Positions 15,533-23,807 of a stretch of 25,504 bases of DNA are shown here, one piece after another. Within the stretch, counting starts at the first letter, position 1, and each line of letters starts with the position of its first letter. A model generated the notes under the pieces. The model had not been told where the DNA came from. It did no database searches and worked only from the letters and a program-made list of their open reading frames with translations. Where the stretch lies: contig DHDH01000032.1 of assembly GCA_002399235.1 (NCBI GenBank), positions 7,727 through 33,230 on the forward strand, read 5' to 3'. The translations under genes and the position numbers were made by a program. The DNA is from Firmicutes bacterium UBA4881 (lineage in GTDB: Bacteria > Bacillota > DTU065).

Positions 15533-18500
15533 TGCCTCGAATTAACCGGATACGTGTAACTAATATTCAGTATGATTATGGTAAGAAACAGTTTCCCGAT
15601 CTTTTGTTTGACTTAAGTAGCCAAGATGGCTTATTGCTTCTCACAAATGGCGGTGGCAAGACTCTTTTACTGCAGTTAATGATACAGACGATTTTACCCA
15701 ATGCCCAACTACAAGGCAGAAAGATCTCTGATTTATTACGGAACGCCAAATTTACTGGACACATCGCAGTAGAGTGGCTACTGGATAATACTGGTGATAA
15801 GAAGCAATATCTTTGTACAGGATTTTGTTTTACTAGCGCCTTAGATGGCTCCTTAAAACGTTTTAATTATATGTTCGATTATGATGCCTTAGAGCAATCG
15901 GAAACAACATTAGTTTCAAAGGAAGACACTGCTCAAGAAGTGGCGCCTACAGAAGAATTTAGACTTACCATCGAGTCATTGCCTTTTGTGCAAGTTAATG
16001 AAGATGGAAGTAAGAAACCTATTCATTTTCAACAGCTACGAGACTGGTTGCGCGAAGAAACTAATCAACTGGTACAGATATTTGATCAGGATAACATCTA
16101 TCAAGAAAGGCTGCGTTTTTATCAAATCCTACCTGAAGAATGGAAAAATATCCGTGATACCAATGATTCGGAAGGTGGAGTGGACAAGTTCTTTGAAAAG
16201 TGTAAAACTACCTTTCAACTGATGGAAAATTTATTAGTTCCCAGTGCAGAACAGGTTATTTTTCGTGACGAACTCAAAAAGCAGGAGTTAATCAAGGTTT
16301 TCTCCGAATACCGGTATTCTCTATTACAAATTCCCATTATTAAACAAAACATAGTCGATTTTGCTATAATTCAGGAGCAGTCCGAGTATGTAGTTGGTGT
16401 TGTTCAGGAGTTAGAAAAAGCCAAGAAAAAGTTGGAGGTCCAAACCGACGAGCTGCTAACTCTAGCTAAATTATTCACCAGTCATCAGAATGAAGCCACT
16501 GTCAAAATTAATGAACATCAAGAGCAGATTGTTAAGACCCAACAGAGTATCAAGGACTTGCAGTGGAAAATTAAAAGTTACCAAGTCTTCACAAGCTATT
16601 TAGCTTATCTAGAAGCTAAAGCTGAAGAAGAAGAGAAAAAATTAATCTACGATCACAGCCTGCTACACTTAAATAGGTTAAAACAAGAAGAAAATCAACT
16701 ATTTGCTTTATACCATTATCAGCAGTATCTTGAAGCACAAGAAGAAGTGGCAGAATATAAGAAGCGCATGCAAATAATGGACCAAGAAGAGCCTGAGCTT
16801 GTAAGAGAGCTTACAGCTGAGAAGAGTCTTTTGGTAACAGCCTGGAAAAGGGCATTAGCTAATTTCAAACGTCAAGAACAAGAATTAAATACAGCTATAA
16901 GAGAGCTAAGTGAAAACTTAGGCTTACTTAAAAAGGCCATAGAAGATCACCGACTGCAAGTTGAGAAACTAATCACTAGAAAGGGTTCCTTGCAAGCTTG
17001 GCTAGACGACTATGCTTTAAAAGGGCAAGAATTAACTGGAAAAATTTCTGATTTTAATTTTAAAGAGCCTTCAAAAACTGCTGGCGAATATCAAGAAAAG
17101 CTCTTAAAACAAAAAGAGCAAGTTAAAAGTTTAGATGATCTATTGAAAACCTTAGAGAAAGATTTAAAAAACAGTACGGAACAAATTTTCCAAGTCCAGT
17201 TAGAAAAGCAGGCCTTAAACAATCAACTTTCAGTTATAGACGAGAAATTAGAAAAGTGTAATACTGTCACGAATAAGTTAGAAGGATTATTAACAACGCA
17301 AGGAATCTTTACAACTCAGGCTTTAGAACAAAAAGACACCTTAGTTCCTAAGGTTTATGATCTGTGGGAACAAAGTCAACAAGAGGTAGTGCTAGCCCAA
17401 GCAACTCTGAGTAATTTAGAAGAAAAATGGGCCCTTATTCAAAATAGAGACTGTTATGTACCTCATCCCCTATTGCTTCAGGTGCAACAGCAGTTAGCGA
17501 AGATGGGAATTACCGTCTTGTTAGGTAGTGAATGGCTTAAGTCCAAGACTTTGTCAGAGGAAGAAAAAAATACCTGTCTCCAAAAGTACCCTCTCTTACC
17601 TTTTACGGTAATTGTTGAGAGTACACTCCTTGGTTCTTTGGAAAGAGCAGTTCGTTCTTTACAGAATTTACCCGCAGACTTTCCTATCCTTTTTCTAGTT
17701 CGCCAATCCTTAGCCAATGATTTACCAATAACAGGGTCGCAATTATTTACTGTACAAAAGGACCAGTTGTACACCTACCATAGTAGTGGTATTAAAATTT
17801 ATAGTTCGGAAAAGTACTTTATAGAGTTAAAAGAGAAGATGGAGCAGGAAATCAAGGAACAAAAAGAGCGTCTAGCTTGTAGTAAAGAAAAATATCAGAG
17901 TTTAGTTTATCTTCGTAGTGAGATGGAACACTTTTATAACGAATTTTGTTGGGAGCAATATAACGAATGGCTTAGATTGCGGTTATCTTTGTCAGAAAAG
18001 AATAAGCAAAAGGAACAAAAGCTCCAAGAGTTACACTCCCAGGAAAAAGGGCTAACTACCAAGCTTGAGACCACTAAAAGTTCTCGCGAGAAACTTAACC
18101 AAGAGGTCCTACTTTTAGAACAGGATTTATACCTAATTAAAGCATTCCTACCCCTCCATCAGCAACATTTAAACCAGATAAAAGCTCTGGAGTCGGTTAC
18201 CTTAGAGATTCGAGAAATTAAACTACAGATAGCAGAGAAAGAAGCAACAGTTGAACGGAACTGGGCTAAGCAAGAAAAGTACCAACAACAATTGAAAGCT
18301 AACCAGGGAGCTACCGAACTGCATCAACGAGAGTTTGTGGATTATCAGTTAGAAGATGCTCCAGGTCAACCTACTGATTTGGAGTACAGTCAGCTTAAAG
18401 GTAAAGTTAATGCTATTTTCGATAGGCTCAAGGGAGGACAGAGTAAGCGAGAGGACCTGGAAAGATTACTAGAACTGGCGAATGAACGTCAACTGGAAAA

Positions 18501-19977
18501 TCAGCAGAATATTGAAGAGCGAGAGGTAAATTGGGAATGGTTGCAAGACAACCAACGTAATGTTAATAGAGATGAATGTCAAACTGCTCGTAAAGCTAGG
18601 TTAAAAGGGGAAAACCAAGTAGATTCAAACAAGGAGCGGTGGTTAAAAGCCCAAGGGAAAACCAGATCTTGTAGGGATGTACAAGAGAGTCTTTCCCAAT
18701 TAATTGTAGATGAATTTCAAAGTGAACCTTATTTAGAATTTAGTAAGCAAAAACATACAGAAGAACATCATGACCTCAATCAGAGATTAGAAATCCTATT
18801 GGAACAGGTTGTTCTCCTAAACAACCATAAAGAAGATTTAGAGAAATGGCAAACAGAGAATCAGGAAGCCTATGATATGGTTGCCGAAAGTTATGGTACC
18901 TTACTAAAGGAAAAATGGAACCAATTAGTTACACTTACCCCTGAGAGATGGGAAGCTTATAATGCAAAACCAAGAGCAATAGTACGCAGACTTGAAAACA
19001 GTCTAGAAGAGTCCAAGGGCTTATTAGAATTGGCCAAAAACCAGGTTAATCAAGCCTTTCAAGATTATGTTGCCAAGTTAGAAAGAACTAATAATTCTCG
19101 AGTGCATCAGTTTACCCGAACAGTCAGAACAATTATGGCAGAAGAGCGGCTATATGATTACGATTTTGTAGAAACACAATTTTTACGCATCTTCGAAGGC
19201 ATAGACGAATACCAAAAACAGTATCAACGTAGATTAGATGAAAGTAACAAGAACTTTGAACACCTTGTTAATCTTAGTTTACGGCGAGCTCAAACAATAT
19301 ACGAAAGTATTCATGAAATCCCTAAAAACTCCCGAATTAACCTTTATGAACGGGATATCCAACTAATTAAGATGGACTGGCCAACTAGAGAAGCCGAAGA
19401 AAATCATGAATACATGAGGCAGTATTTGAATCAGGTTATTGAAAACATGAATACTTGGAAACAAGAAGGAATGGATGATGATGCATTAGAAAGACGCCTC
19501 GAAGGACAATTACAGACAAGAGCTCTTTTAAATGTTATCGCTCCAATTGAAAATTGCCGAGTTCAAGTATTCAAACCACGTCAAGAATCTCTAGTGCGTA
19601 ATCAACGAATCGAACATGTACCATGGGATGATGTTTGCCGCTGGTCTGGTGGCGAGAACTATAGCACTAACATTACTATGTTTATGGTAATTTTGTCCCA
19701 CATTAGGCAACAAATGGAAGGGAAATACAACTCCTGGAAAGTTTTAGCTGCGGACAATCCCTTTGGGAAAGCATCTTCTCCCCATGTCCTTGATCCTGTC
19801 TTTAAGGTAGCTCAAGCTAATCAAATTCAGTTAATATGTTTTACTGCCCATAAGCAAGATACTATACTCAATTATTTTCCTGTAGTGTATAGCTTACAAC
19901 TGAGAAGTACTTACGGGAAAGAGGTTTTGCAAGCAGAAAAGCTAGAGAGTGGGTTTTACCGAGTATCTAATGAATGA
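15532..19977 (+). CDS. jetC: Wadjet SMC-like ATPase JetC (MukB-like)
   Basis: This 1481-residue SMC-type ATPase has an N-terminal head with P-loop LLTNGGGKTLL (Lys43, Thr44). Long coiled coils (about 270-630 and 770-1130) flank a globular hinge (about 640-765). The C-terminal head carries the ABC signature WSGGEN (1371-1376), Walker B VLAADNPFG (Asp1408) and the switch FTAH (His1440). In Wadjet the JetABC complex extrudes DNA loops using ATP and delivers small circular DNA to JetD for cleavage. Two departures from textbook SMC proteins are seen. The first Gly of the P-loop pattern GxxxxGK is a Leu (Leu37), and Asn1409 stands where the catalytic Glu usually follows the Walker B Asp. I recall the DNPFG form from other type II-like JetC proteins, so it may be normal for the subgroup. 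The gene is full-length and starts in the jetB stop. Confidence 0.92.
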   Translation: MPRINRIRVTNIQYDYGKKQFPDLLFDLSSQDGLLLLTNGGGKTLLLQLMIQTILPNAQLQGRKISDLLRNAKFTGHIAVEWLLDNTGDKKQYLCTGFCFTSALDGSLKRFNYMFDYDALEQSETTLVSKEDTAQEVAPTEEFRLTIESLPFVQVNEDGSKKPIHFQQLRDWLREETNQLVQIFDQDNIYQERLRFYQILPEEWKNIRDTNDSEGGVDKFFEKCKTTFQLMENLLVPSAEQVIFRDELKKQELIKVFSEYRYSLLQIPIIKQNIVDFAIIQEQSEYVVGVVQELEKAKKKLEVQTDELLTLAKLFTSHQNEATVKINEHQEQIVKTQQSIKDLQWKIKSYQVFTSYLAYLEAKAEEEEKKLIYDHSLLHLNRLKQEENQLFALYHYQQYLEAQEEVAEYKKRMQIMDQEEPELVRELTAEKSLLVTAWKRALANFKRQEQELNTAIRELSENLGLLKKAIEDHRLQVEKLITRKGSLQAWLDDYALKGQELTGKISDFNFKEPSKTAGEYQEKLLKQKEQVKSLDDLLKTLEKDLKNSTEQIFQVQLEKQALNNQLSVIDEKLEKCNTVTNKLEGLLTTQGIFTTQALEQKDTLVPKVYDLWEQSQQEVVLAQATLSNLEEKWALIQNRDCYVPHPLLLQVQQQLAKMGITVLLGSEWLKSKTLSEEEKNTCLQKYPLLPFTVIVESTLLGSLERAVRSLQNLPADFPILFLVRQSLANDLPITGSQLFTVQKDQLYTYHSSGIKIYSSEKYFIELKEKMEQEIKEQKERLACSKEKYQSLVYLRSEMEHFYNEFCWEQYNEWLRLRLSLSEKNKQKEQKLQELHSQEKGLTTKLETTKSSREKLNQEVLLLEQDLYLIKAFLPLHQQHLNQIKALESVTLEIREIKLQIAEKEATVERNWAKQEKYQQQLKANQGATELHQREFVDYQLEDAPGQPTDLEYSQLKGKVNAIFDRLKGGQSKREDLERLLELANERQLENQQNIEEREVNWEWLQDNQRNVNRDECQTARKARLKGENQVDSNKERWLKAQGKTRSCRDVQESLSQLIVDEFQSEPYLEFSKQKHTEEHHDLNQRLEILLEQVVLLNNHKEDLEKWQTENQEAYDMVAESYGTLLKEKWNQLVTLTPERWEAYNAKPRAIVRRLENSLEESKGLLELAKNQVNQAFQDYVAKLERTNNSRVHQFTRTVRTIMAEERLYDYDFVETQFLRIFEGIDEYQKQYQRRLDESNKNFEHLVNLSLRRAQTIYESIHEIPKNSRINLYERDIQLIKMDWPTREAEENHEYMRQYLNQVIENMNTWKQEGMDDDALERRLEGQLQTRALLNVIAPIENCRVQVFKPRQESLVRNQRIEHVPWDDVCRWSGGENYSTNITMFMVILSHIRQQMEGKYNSWKVLAADNPFGKASSPHVLDPVFKVAQANQIQLICFTAHKQDTILNYFPVVYSLQLRSTYGKEVLQAEKLESGFYRVSNE

Positions 19978-19996
19978 TTTAAATCGTTATACGAAC

Positions 19997-20216
19997 TGAG
20001 GGGAGGATATAAACAAACTAGAGATATTTAGAATTATTAGGATATAGGATAGCGGAGGTAACAGATTAACATGGCAAACAGAAAAGATAATAGTTTGATG
20101 CCAGTTGTAACATTACCTCCAGGAAAACATGGTTTTTTTAGGTATGGTTCAGAAATAAATAGCTACTCAGCTTGATATAACAGAAAAGCATTTTAGTAAG
20201 ATAATGAACGTTAAAT
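19997..20216 (+). pseudogene. Decayed duplicate of the HigA-type antitoxin start region
   Basis: This stretch aligns with about 21415-21645, covering the end of the toxin gene, the GGAGGTAA-type ribosome site and the first 50 codons of the antitoxin gene. It reads MANRKDNSLMPVVTLPPG, compared with MANKKDNDFTPVVALPPG in the intact copy. A deletion of about 15 bp after PPG and further small changes lead to a stop after 34 codons (20173-20175). Beyond the stop, another frame still reads DITEKHFSKIMNVKS, matching DVTEKHLSNILNGNA. It begins only about 20 bp after the jetC stop. It is a non-functional relic of a second toxin-antitoxin module. Confidence 0.85.
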
Positions 20217-20227
20217 CCATATTGAGA

Positions 20228-20266
20228 AAAACGCCTCTATACTACTGATGAGTATAGAGGCGTTTT
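20228..20266. terminator. Bidirectional terminator between jetC and the coat gene
   Basis: AAAACGCCTCTATACT (20228-20243) pairs perfectly with AGTATAGAGGCGTTTT (20251-20266), giving a 16-bp stem with A and T runs at the ends. It can end rightward transcription from the jet operon and leftward transcription from the coat gene. Confidence 0.85.
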
Positions 20267-20333
20267 ACCAGGATAGCAGTCTGTTTTATGTTATAGCCTT
20301 TTTATATATATTTGTTTCTCTGGACTTCATATT

Positions 20334-20813
20334 TTACTTAGGATTGTACATTCCGTGGTTCTGCATATAATTATAAAGCCCTTCACCATGTTTTTGTTCT
20401 TCTTTTTGGATATGGTTGAGGGCCTGCCTAGCATTAGTATCTGTAAATTCGAATATAGCTGTATTATAAGCGCCAGATATAAATTTTTCTGCCATGAGAA
20501 GGTCAGCGCAAAGACTTTGGTCCTGCATTGAGGTTTGGAAGTTTTGTCCTTGGGGATTCTGCCCGACTTGCTGGGTTTGTGGCGCTTGTAGGTTCTGTTG
20601 TCCTTGTTGTATGTTTGGTACATTGCCCACTAACATTTGGTTAATTGTGTCTAGGTGCTGTTGTTCCTGGGTGGCATAAGTTTGAAATAGCTGAACAAGT
20701 TGTGGATCCTGTGCTTCGTTAGCGAAACGATTATATTTATCTATACATATTTGTTCATGGCTTTTTTGGTCCTCTAAAAGGGTTCTTTCTTTTTGCGTTA
20801 GGTTAATTCTCAT
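20334..20813 (-). CDS. Coat-F type spore coat protein (ferritin-like)
   Basis: This is a 159-residue protein of two helical halves joined by a Gln/Asn-rich linker (about residues 68-95, NIQQGQQNLQAPQTQQVG). The first half (LLEDQKSHEQICIDKYNRFA, then TYATQEQQHLDTIN) and the second half (QSLCADLLMAEKFISGAYNT, then EEQKHGEGLYNYM) form the four-helix, ferritin-like Coat_F fold of spore coat proteins. It is the best evidence that the host forms endospores. The ATG at 20813 has AGGAGG 8 bp upstream. It stands alone, opposite in direction to the toxin-antitoxin genes, and is bounded by bidirectional terminators. Confidence 0.88.
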   Translation of the reverse strand: MRINLTQKERTLLEDQKSHEQICIDKYNRFANEAQDPQLVQLFQTYATQEQQHLDTINQMLVGNVPNIQQGQQNLQAPQTQQVGQNPQGQNFQTSMQDQSLCADLLMAEKFISGAYNTAIFEFTDTNARQALNHIQKEEQKHGEGLYNYMQNHGMYNPK

Positions 20814-21050
20814 TATACATACCTCCTAAAAGTAATATGTTTCAATATCGGTTTTTTATCCTTATAGGAGTGAATCTTTAGGATTAAGGTTTTTGTTTCT
20901 AGCGCTGTTAAGAATCAGATGGTGAGTTACTATAGCTAATCTTAAAATAAAACCTAAATTGAGGAGAAAAGTAGAAATAAAGGGTACTAATCTTGAAATA
21001 ATATACTTCTAGCTTTGAAGTTATTAATATGAACTGCTCAATTGGAGATG

Positions 21051-21081
21051 AAAAGCTCCCTGTCAAATACAGGGAGCTTTT
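21051..21081. terminator. Orphan bidirectional terminator
   Basis: AAAAGCTCCCTGT (21051-21063) pairs perfectly with ACAGGGAGCTTTT (21069-21081). It has the form of an intrinsic terminator on both strands, yet both neighbouring genes start, rather than end, nearest to it. Confidence 0.75.
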
Positions 21082-21171
21082 CAATGCTGTGGTTAGTTGA
21101 TGCTTACAATATTTGTAAAACAATGTACAATATAGTATGTTATAAGCACAGCAGATAATAACGCATAAAAA

Positions 21172-21188
21172 TTAACCTAACAGGTTAA
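21172..21188. promoter_or_regulatory. Palindrome, candidate operator of the HigBA-like module
   Basis: TTAACCTAACAGGTTAA is a perfect inverted repeat with 7-bp arms and a 3-bp centre, about 35 bp downstream of a TATAGT (21131-21136). A half-copy TAACAGGTT recurs at 21214-21222. HigA-type antitoxins repress their own promoters by binding palindromes, so an operator role is plausible. Confidence 0.45.
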
Positions 21189-21234
21189 TAAAACTAGACT
21201 TTTGAGGAAGTGCTAACAGGTTGCTCAAAGATTT

Positions 21235-21504
21235 TTGGGAACAGATATAGGTAATAAACTAACACAAAGAGTCGGTGAGCTTCTTGCTGCAGAATCTTTA
21301 ATGGACATCAAAAATATCCCTGCAGCAAGATTACATCGCCTTGATGGGAGTAGAGTGGAGCAATATGCTGTTGATTTAGTTCACCCTCACAGATTGGTAT
21401 TTAAACCAATTCTAGAAAATGGGGAAGATATTAACAAGCTAGAGATAATTAGTGTCATTAAGATAGAGGAGGTAATAGATTACCATGGCAAACAAAAAAG
21501 ATAA
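21235..21504 (+). pseudogene. HigB/RelE-type toxin gene lacking its N-terminus
   Basis: The open frame (89 residues from a TTG) matches the C-terminal three quarters of RelE/ParE/HigB-like toxins: AAESLMDIKNIPAARLHRL, then YAVDLVHPHRLVFKP, then VIKIEEVIDYHGK. Such toxins are about 100-115 residues and begin with a beta strand and a basic helix. In the same frame upstream lies NKTRLLRKC, which fits that helix, but a TAA at 21214-21216 separates it from QVAQRFLGTDIG. Further TAAs at 21178 and 21166 remove any start. There is no ribosome site before the TTG. The toxin is therefore probably inactive. Its stop overlaps the antitoxin start by 20 bp, as usual for higBA. Confidence 0.7.
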
Positions 21505-22561
21505 TGATTTTACGCCAGTTGTAGCACTACCTCCGGGAGAAACAATCAAGGAAAACATGATTTTTTTAGGTATGACTCAGAAAGAATTAGCTACGCGACT
21601 AGATGTTACAGAGAAACATTTGAGTAATATACTAAACGGCAACGCTCCGATAACTTACGATACGGCCTTGAAGCTGGAGGTTACGATTGGATCAAGTGCT
21701 GAGTTTTGGATGAATCTAGAAGCTAATTATCAATTAAACAAAGCAAGAATCGGAAAAGAGAAAGACTTTAAGGAAGACTTGGAGATACTGAAAGATATTC
21801 CATATAAGCTTATGAGTGATTATGGCTGGATTGATGAGGAGAATGACAGAAAGAAAAGGGTTACAAATTTAAGGGAATTCTTTGGAGTAACAAAAGTTTC
21901 ATCAATTCAACAGGCATATGAAGTTGCATTTAGACAACAAAAGGTAATTAATGAAATATCAGATTTTGGTGTTTTGGCATGGTTAAGGAAAGCTGAAATT
22001 GAAGGACGCAAAGTTGATGTTGCTGAATATAATAAATCAAAATTGCGAAAATCAATACCTCGGTTCAGGATGCTTACTACGAAGCAGCCGGAAGAATTTT
22101 ATCCAGAGATGAAAGAATTATGTGCTGATATTGGCATTGCGCTTGTACTTGTTAACTATATACCTAAGACTTATATTTGCGGAGCTACAATCTGGAGAAA
22201 TAAAAAAGTAATACTGGCTTTAAGTTTAAGAGGAAAACGAGCAGATGTTTTCTGGTTTACTTTTTTCCACGAGATAGCACATTTACTTAATCATTCAAAA
22301 AAGGAGTTTCACATTAGCTATGATAGAGATCGTGATGAAATTGAAGCTGATATATTAGCCAGTAACTATTTAATTCCAGAGAACGCCTACAGAACATTTA
22401 TTAATAACCATCCGAGCTTCAGAAGAGAAGACATAGAAAAATATGCTTTAGAAATAGGAGTAGCACCTTTCATCTTAATAGGACGTTTGCAACATGACCG
22501 ACTTATTAATTATAACGACTACAACGATATGATTCCTACATTGGATATTGTGATGCAATAA
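21485..22561 (+). CDS. higA: HigA-family antitoxin with XRE and ImmA/IrrE zinc-peptidase domains
   Basis: This 358-residue protein has two domains. Residues 15-80 are an XRE helix-turn-helix of the HigA type (GETIKENMIFLGMTQKELAT, then VTEKHLSNILNG, then FWMNLEANYQ). The C-terminal half is an ImmA/IrrE-like domain with the zinc motif HEIAH (His262, Glu263, His266) in FFHEIAHLLNH and a downstream EIEADILASNYLIP that supplies the third ligand. The XRE part is expected to bind the promoter and neutralise the toxin. The peptidase part may cleave a repressor or its own N-terminal part, as known for ImmA-type proteins. The start overlaps the toxin gene by 20 bp, with GAGGAGG 12 bp upstream, a long spacing that is kept in the decayed copy at 20071. 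It survives although its toxin partner looks broken. Confidence 0.88.
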   Translation: MANKKDNDFTPVVALPPGETIKENMIFLGMTQKELATRLDVTEKHLSNILNGNAPITYDTALKLEVTIGSSAEFWMNLEANYQLNKARIGKEKDFKEDLEILKDIPYKLMSDYGWIDEENDRKKRVTNLREFFGVTKVSSIQQAYEVAFRQQKVINEISDFGVLAWLRKAEIEGRKVDVAEYNKSKLRKSIPRFRMLTTKQPEEFYPEMKELCADIGIALVLVNYIPKTYICGATIWRNKKVILALSLRGKRADVFWFTFFHEIAHLLNHSKKEFHISYDRDRDEIEADILASNYLIPENAYRTFINNHPSFRREDIEKYALEIGVAPFILIGRLQHDRLINYNDYNDMIPTLDIVMQ

Positions 22562-22608
22562 CCAATGTATATAAGGGTAAAATAAGGTAATTTACTTAGG
22601 ATATAATT

Positions 22609-22636
22609 AAAAGATCAACCATCAAGTTGATCTTTT
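22609..22636. terminator. Bidirectional terminator after the antitoxin gene
   Basis: AAAAGATCAAC (22609-22619) pairs perfectly with GTTGATCTTTT (22626-22636) around CATCAA. It ends the rightward antitoxin gene and may also stop the leftward pot operon. Confidence 0.8.
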
Positions 22637-22667
22637 ATATTAATAATTGCTTGTTAGGGAACCTTCA

Positions 22668-22737
22668 GTTTTCTCTCTACACAAAGATGCTCCCCATATG
22701 ATAACCAGTTTTTCACTGCCGACCACAAGGAGAGCAT
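22668..22737 (-). repeat. Structured repeat, copy B
   Basis: Read on the minus strand, this is a diverged copy of 425-509. Stems are ATGCTCTCC with GGGGAGCAT (outer; 22729-22737 with 22687-22695), GTGGT with ATCAT (22722-22726 with 22698-22702, given here as their minus-strand forms) and CAGT with ACTG around GAAAA (22718-22706). The tail TAGAGAGAAAAC also matches. No transposase fragment follows this copy. It lies between the antitoxin and potD genes. Confidence 0.55.
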
Positions 22738-22763
22738 ATTAGTAGAAGAACTTTTTTACTTAA

Positions 22764-23807
22764 TTAATGTGCTTTTACTTCCGTCCAAATCCGGTCATAT
22801 TCTTTCAAGGTCTTACCTAGATTAACAAAGACCTCTGCATTCACTAAATCTTCTTCTTCAGGATATAAACTGGGGTCATTACGGACTTCCTCTGGGAGCA
22901 TGGCTTTAGCTGCAGAGTTCGGGGTAGCGTAGCCAGTGTATTCTGCGTTCCGTAGAGAAATCTCGGGGCGGTTGAGGAAATCCATGAACTTTAGGGCACC
23001 TTCTTTGTTTTTGGCCCCCTTAGGAATAGCCATAACATCAAACCAAATGTTGGTGCTCTCTTTAGGAATGGCGTAGGCCAGATCCGCATTTTCTTCGCAG
23101 GCATAAGCCGCTTCTCCGGACCAAGTCAAGGCTAAGGCCGCTTCTCCAGCTACCATTTTATCTTTGCCTTCATCTACAACGTAGGCCAACACAAGAGGTT
23201 TTTGTTTTTTGAGAAGTTCACCAGCTTCAGCTAATTCCCGAGAATCCAAGGTATTCAAAGAGTAACCCAACTTCAACAGGGCGGCCCCAATAGAATCGCG
23301 CTGGCTGTCTAACATCAAAATTTCCTTGGCATACTTAGGATCCCAGAGAATATCCCAGCTATCGACAACTTCATTCACCATGGTGGTGTTATACAAAATG
23401 CCCATGGTCCCCCACATGTAGGGGAGTGAGTATTCGTTGTTTGGATCATAATCATTACCCATAAAACGATTATCTAAATATTTGTAGTTAGGTATTTTAT
23501 CTAAATCAATCTTCTCTAGCATTTCTTCTTCAATCATTCTGGTTAACATATAGTCAGAAGGAAAGATTACATCGTAGGAACTGCCACCTGACTTAATCTT
23601 TACATACATATCTTCGTTAGTGGCAAAAGTATCGTAAATAACCTTAATTCCTGCTTCCTTCTCGAATTCTTCTAAAATGCTCTCATCGATATAGTCGCCC
23701 CAGTTGTACACATAAAGGGTAGGTTTATCTTGCTTACATCCACCTAGGATAAAACTAAAGATTATCAAACTCAGGAGAATAACTCCTATTTTGCTTTTTC
23801 GTACCAT
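22764..23807 (-). CDS. potD: Polyamine-binding lipoprotein PotD
   Basis: This substrate-binding protein of about 347 residues belongs to a spermidine/putrescine ABC importer. It has an N-terminal signal MVRKSKIGVILLSLIIFSF followed by a lipobox ILGGC, so it should be a lipoprotein anchored outside the cell membrane. The mature part starts with LYVYNWGDYIDESILEEFEK, a hallmark of PotD/PotF proteins, and contains YDVIFPSDYMLTRMIEE and a ligand-pocket segment ALTWSGEAAYA. An upstream start at 23858 is possible, but the ATG at 23807 has an AAGGGG ribosome site and gives a normal signal peptide. It overlaps the end of potC by about 53 bp and is the last gene of the operon. Confidence 0.93.
   Translation of the reverse strand: MVRKSKIGVILLSLIIFSFILGGCKQDKPTLYVYNWGDYIDESILEEFEKEAGIKVIYDTFATNEDMYVKIKSGGSSYDVIFPSDYMLTRMIEEEMLEKIDLDKIPNYKYLDNRFMGNDYDPNNEYSLPYMWGTMGILYNTTMVNEVVDSWDILWDPKYAKEILMLDSQRDSIGAALLKLGYSLNTLDSRELAEAGELLKKQKPLVLAYVVDEGKDKMVAGEAALALTWSGEAAYACEENADLAYAIPKESTNIWFDVMAIPKGAKNKEGALKFMDFLNRPEISLRNAEYTGYATPNSAAKAMLPEEVRNDPSLYPEEEDLVNAEVFVNLGKTLKEYDRIWTEVKAH

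Larger units (their letters stand above)
19978..20333. other. Region between jetC and the spore coat gene
   Basis: It holds a decayed HigA-type gene (19997-20216) and a bidirectional terminator (20228-20266). The rest, 20267-20333, is the 3' side of the minus-strand coat gene and shows nothing else. Confidence 0.7.
20814..21234. other. Intergenic region with orphan terminator and operator-like palindrome
   Basis: No gene is visible. It contains a strong stem-loop (21051-21081) that follows no gene in either direction, and a palindrome (21172-21188) before the toxin frame. The stretch 20880-21050 is AT-rich and otherwise featureless. Confidence 0.6.

Noticed and set aside
22663..22737. Minus-strand 27-codon frame beginning ATG CTC TCC between the antitoxin and potD genes
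   Set aside because: The sequence is better explained as the structured repeat shared with 425-509; the other copy does not keep this frame.
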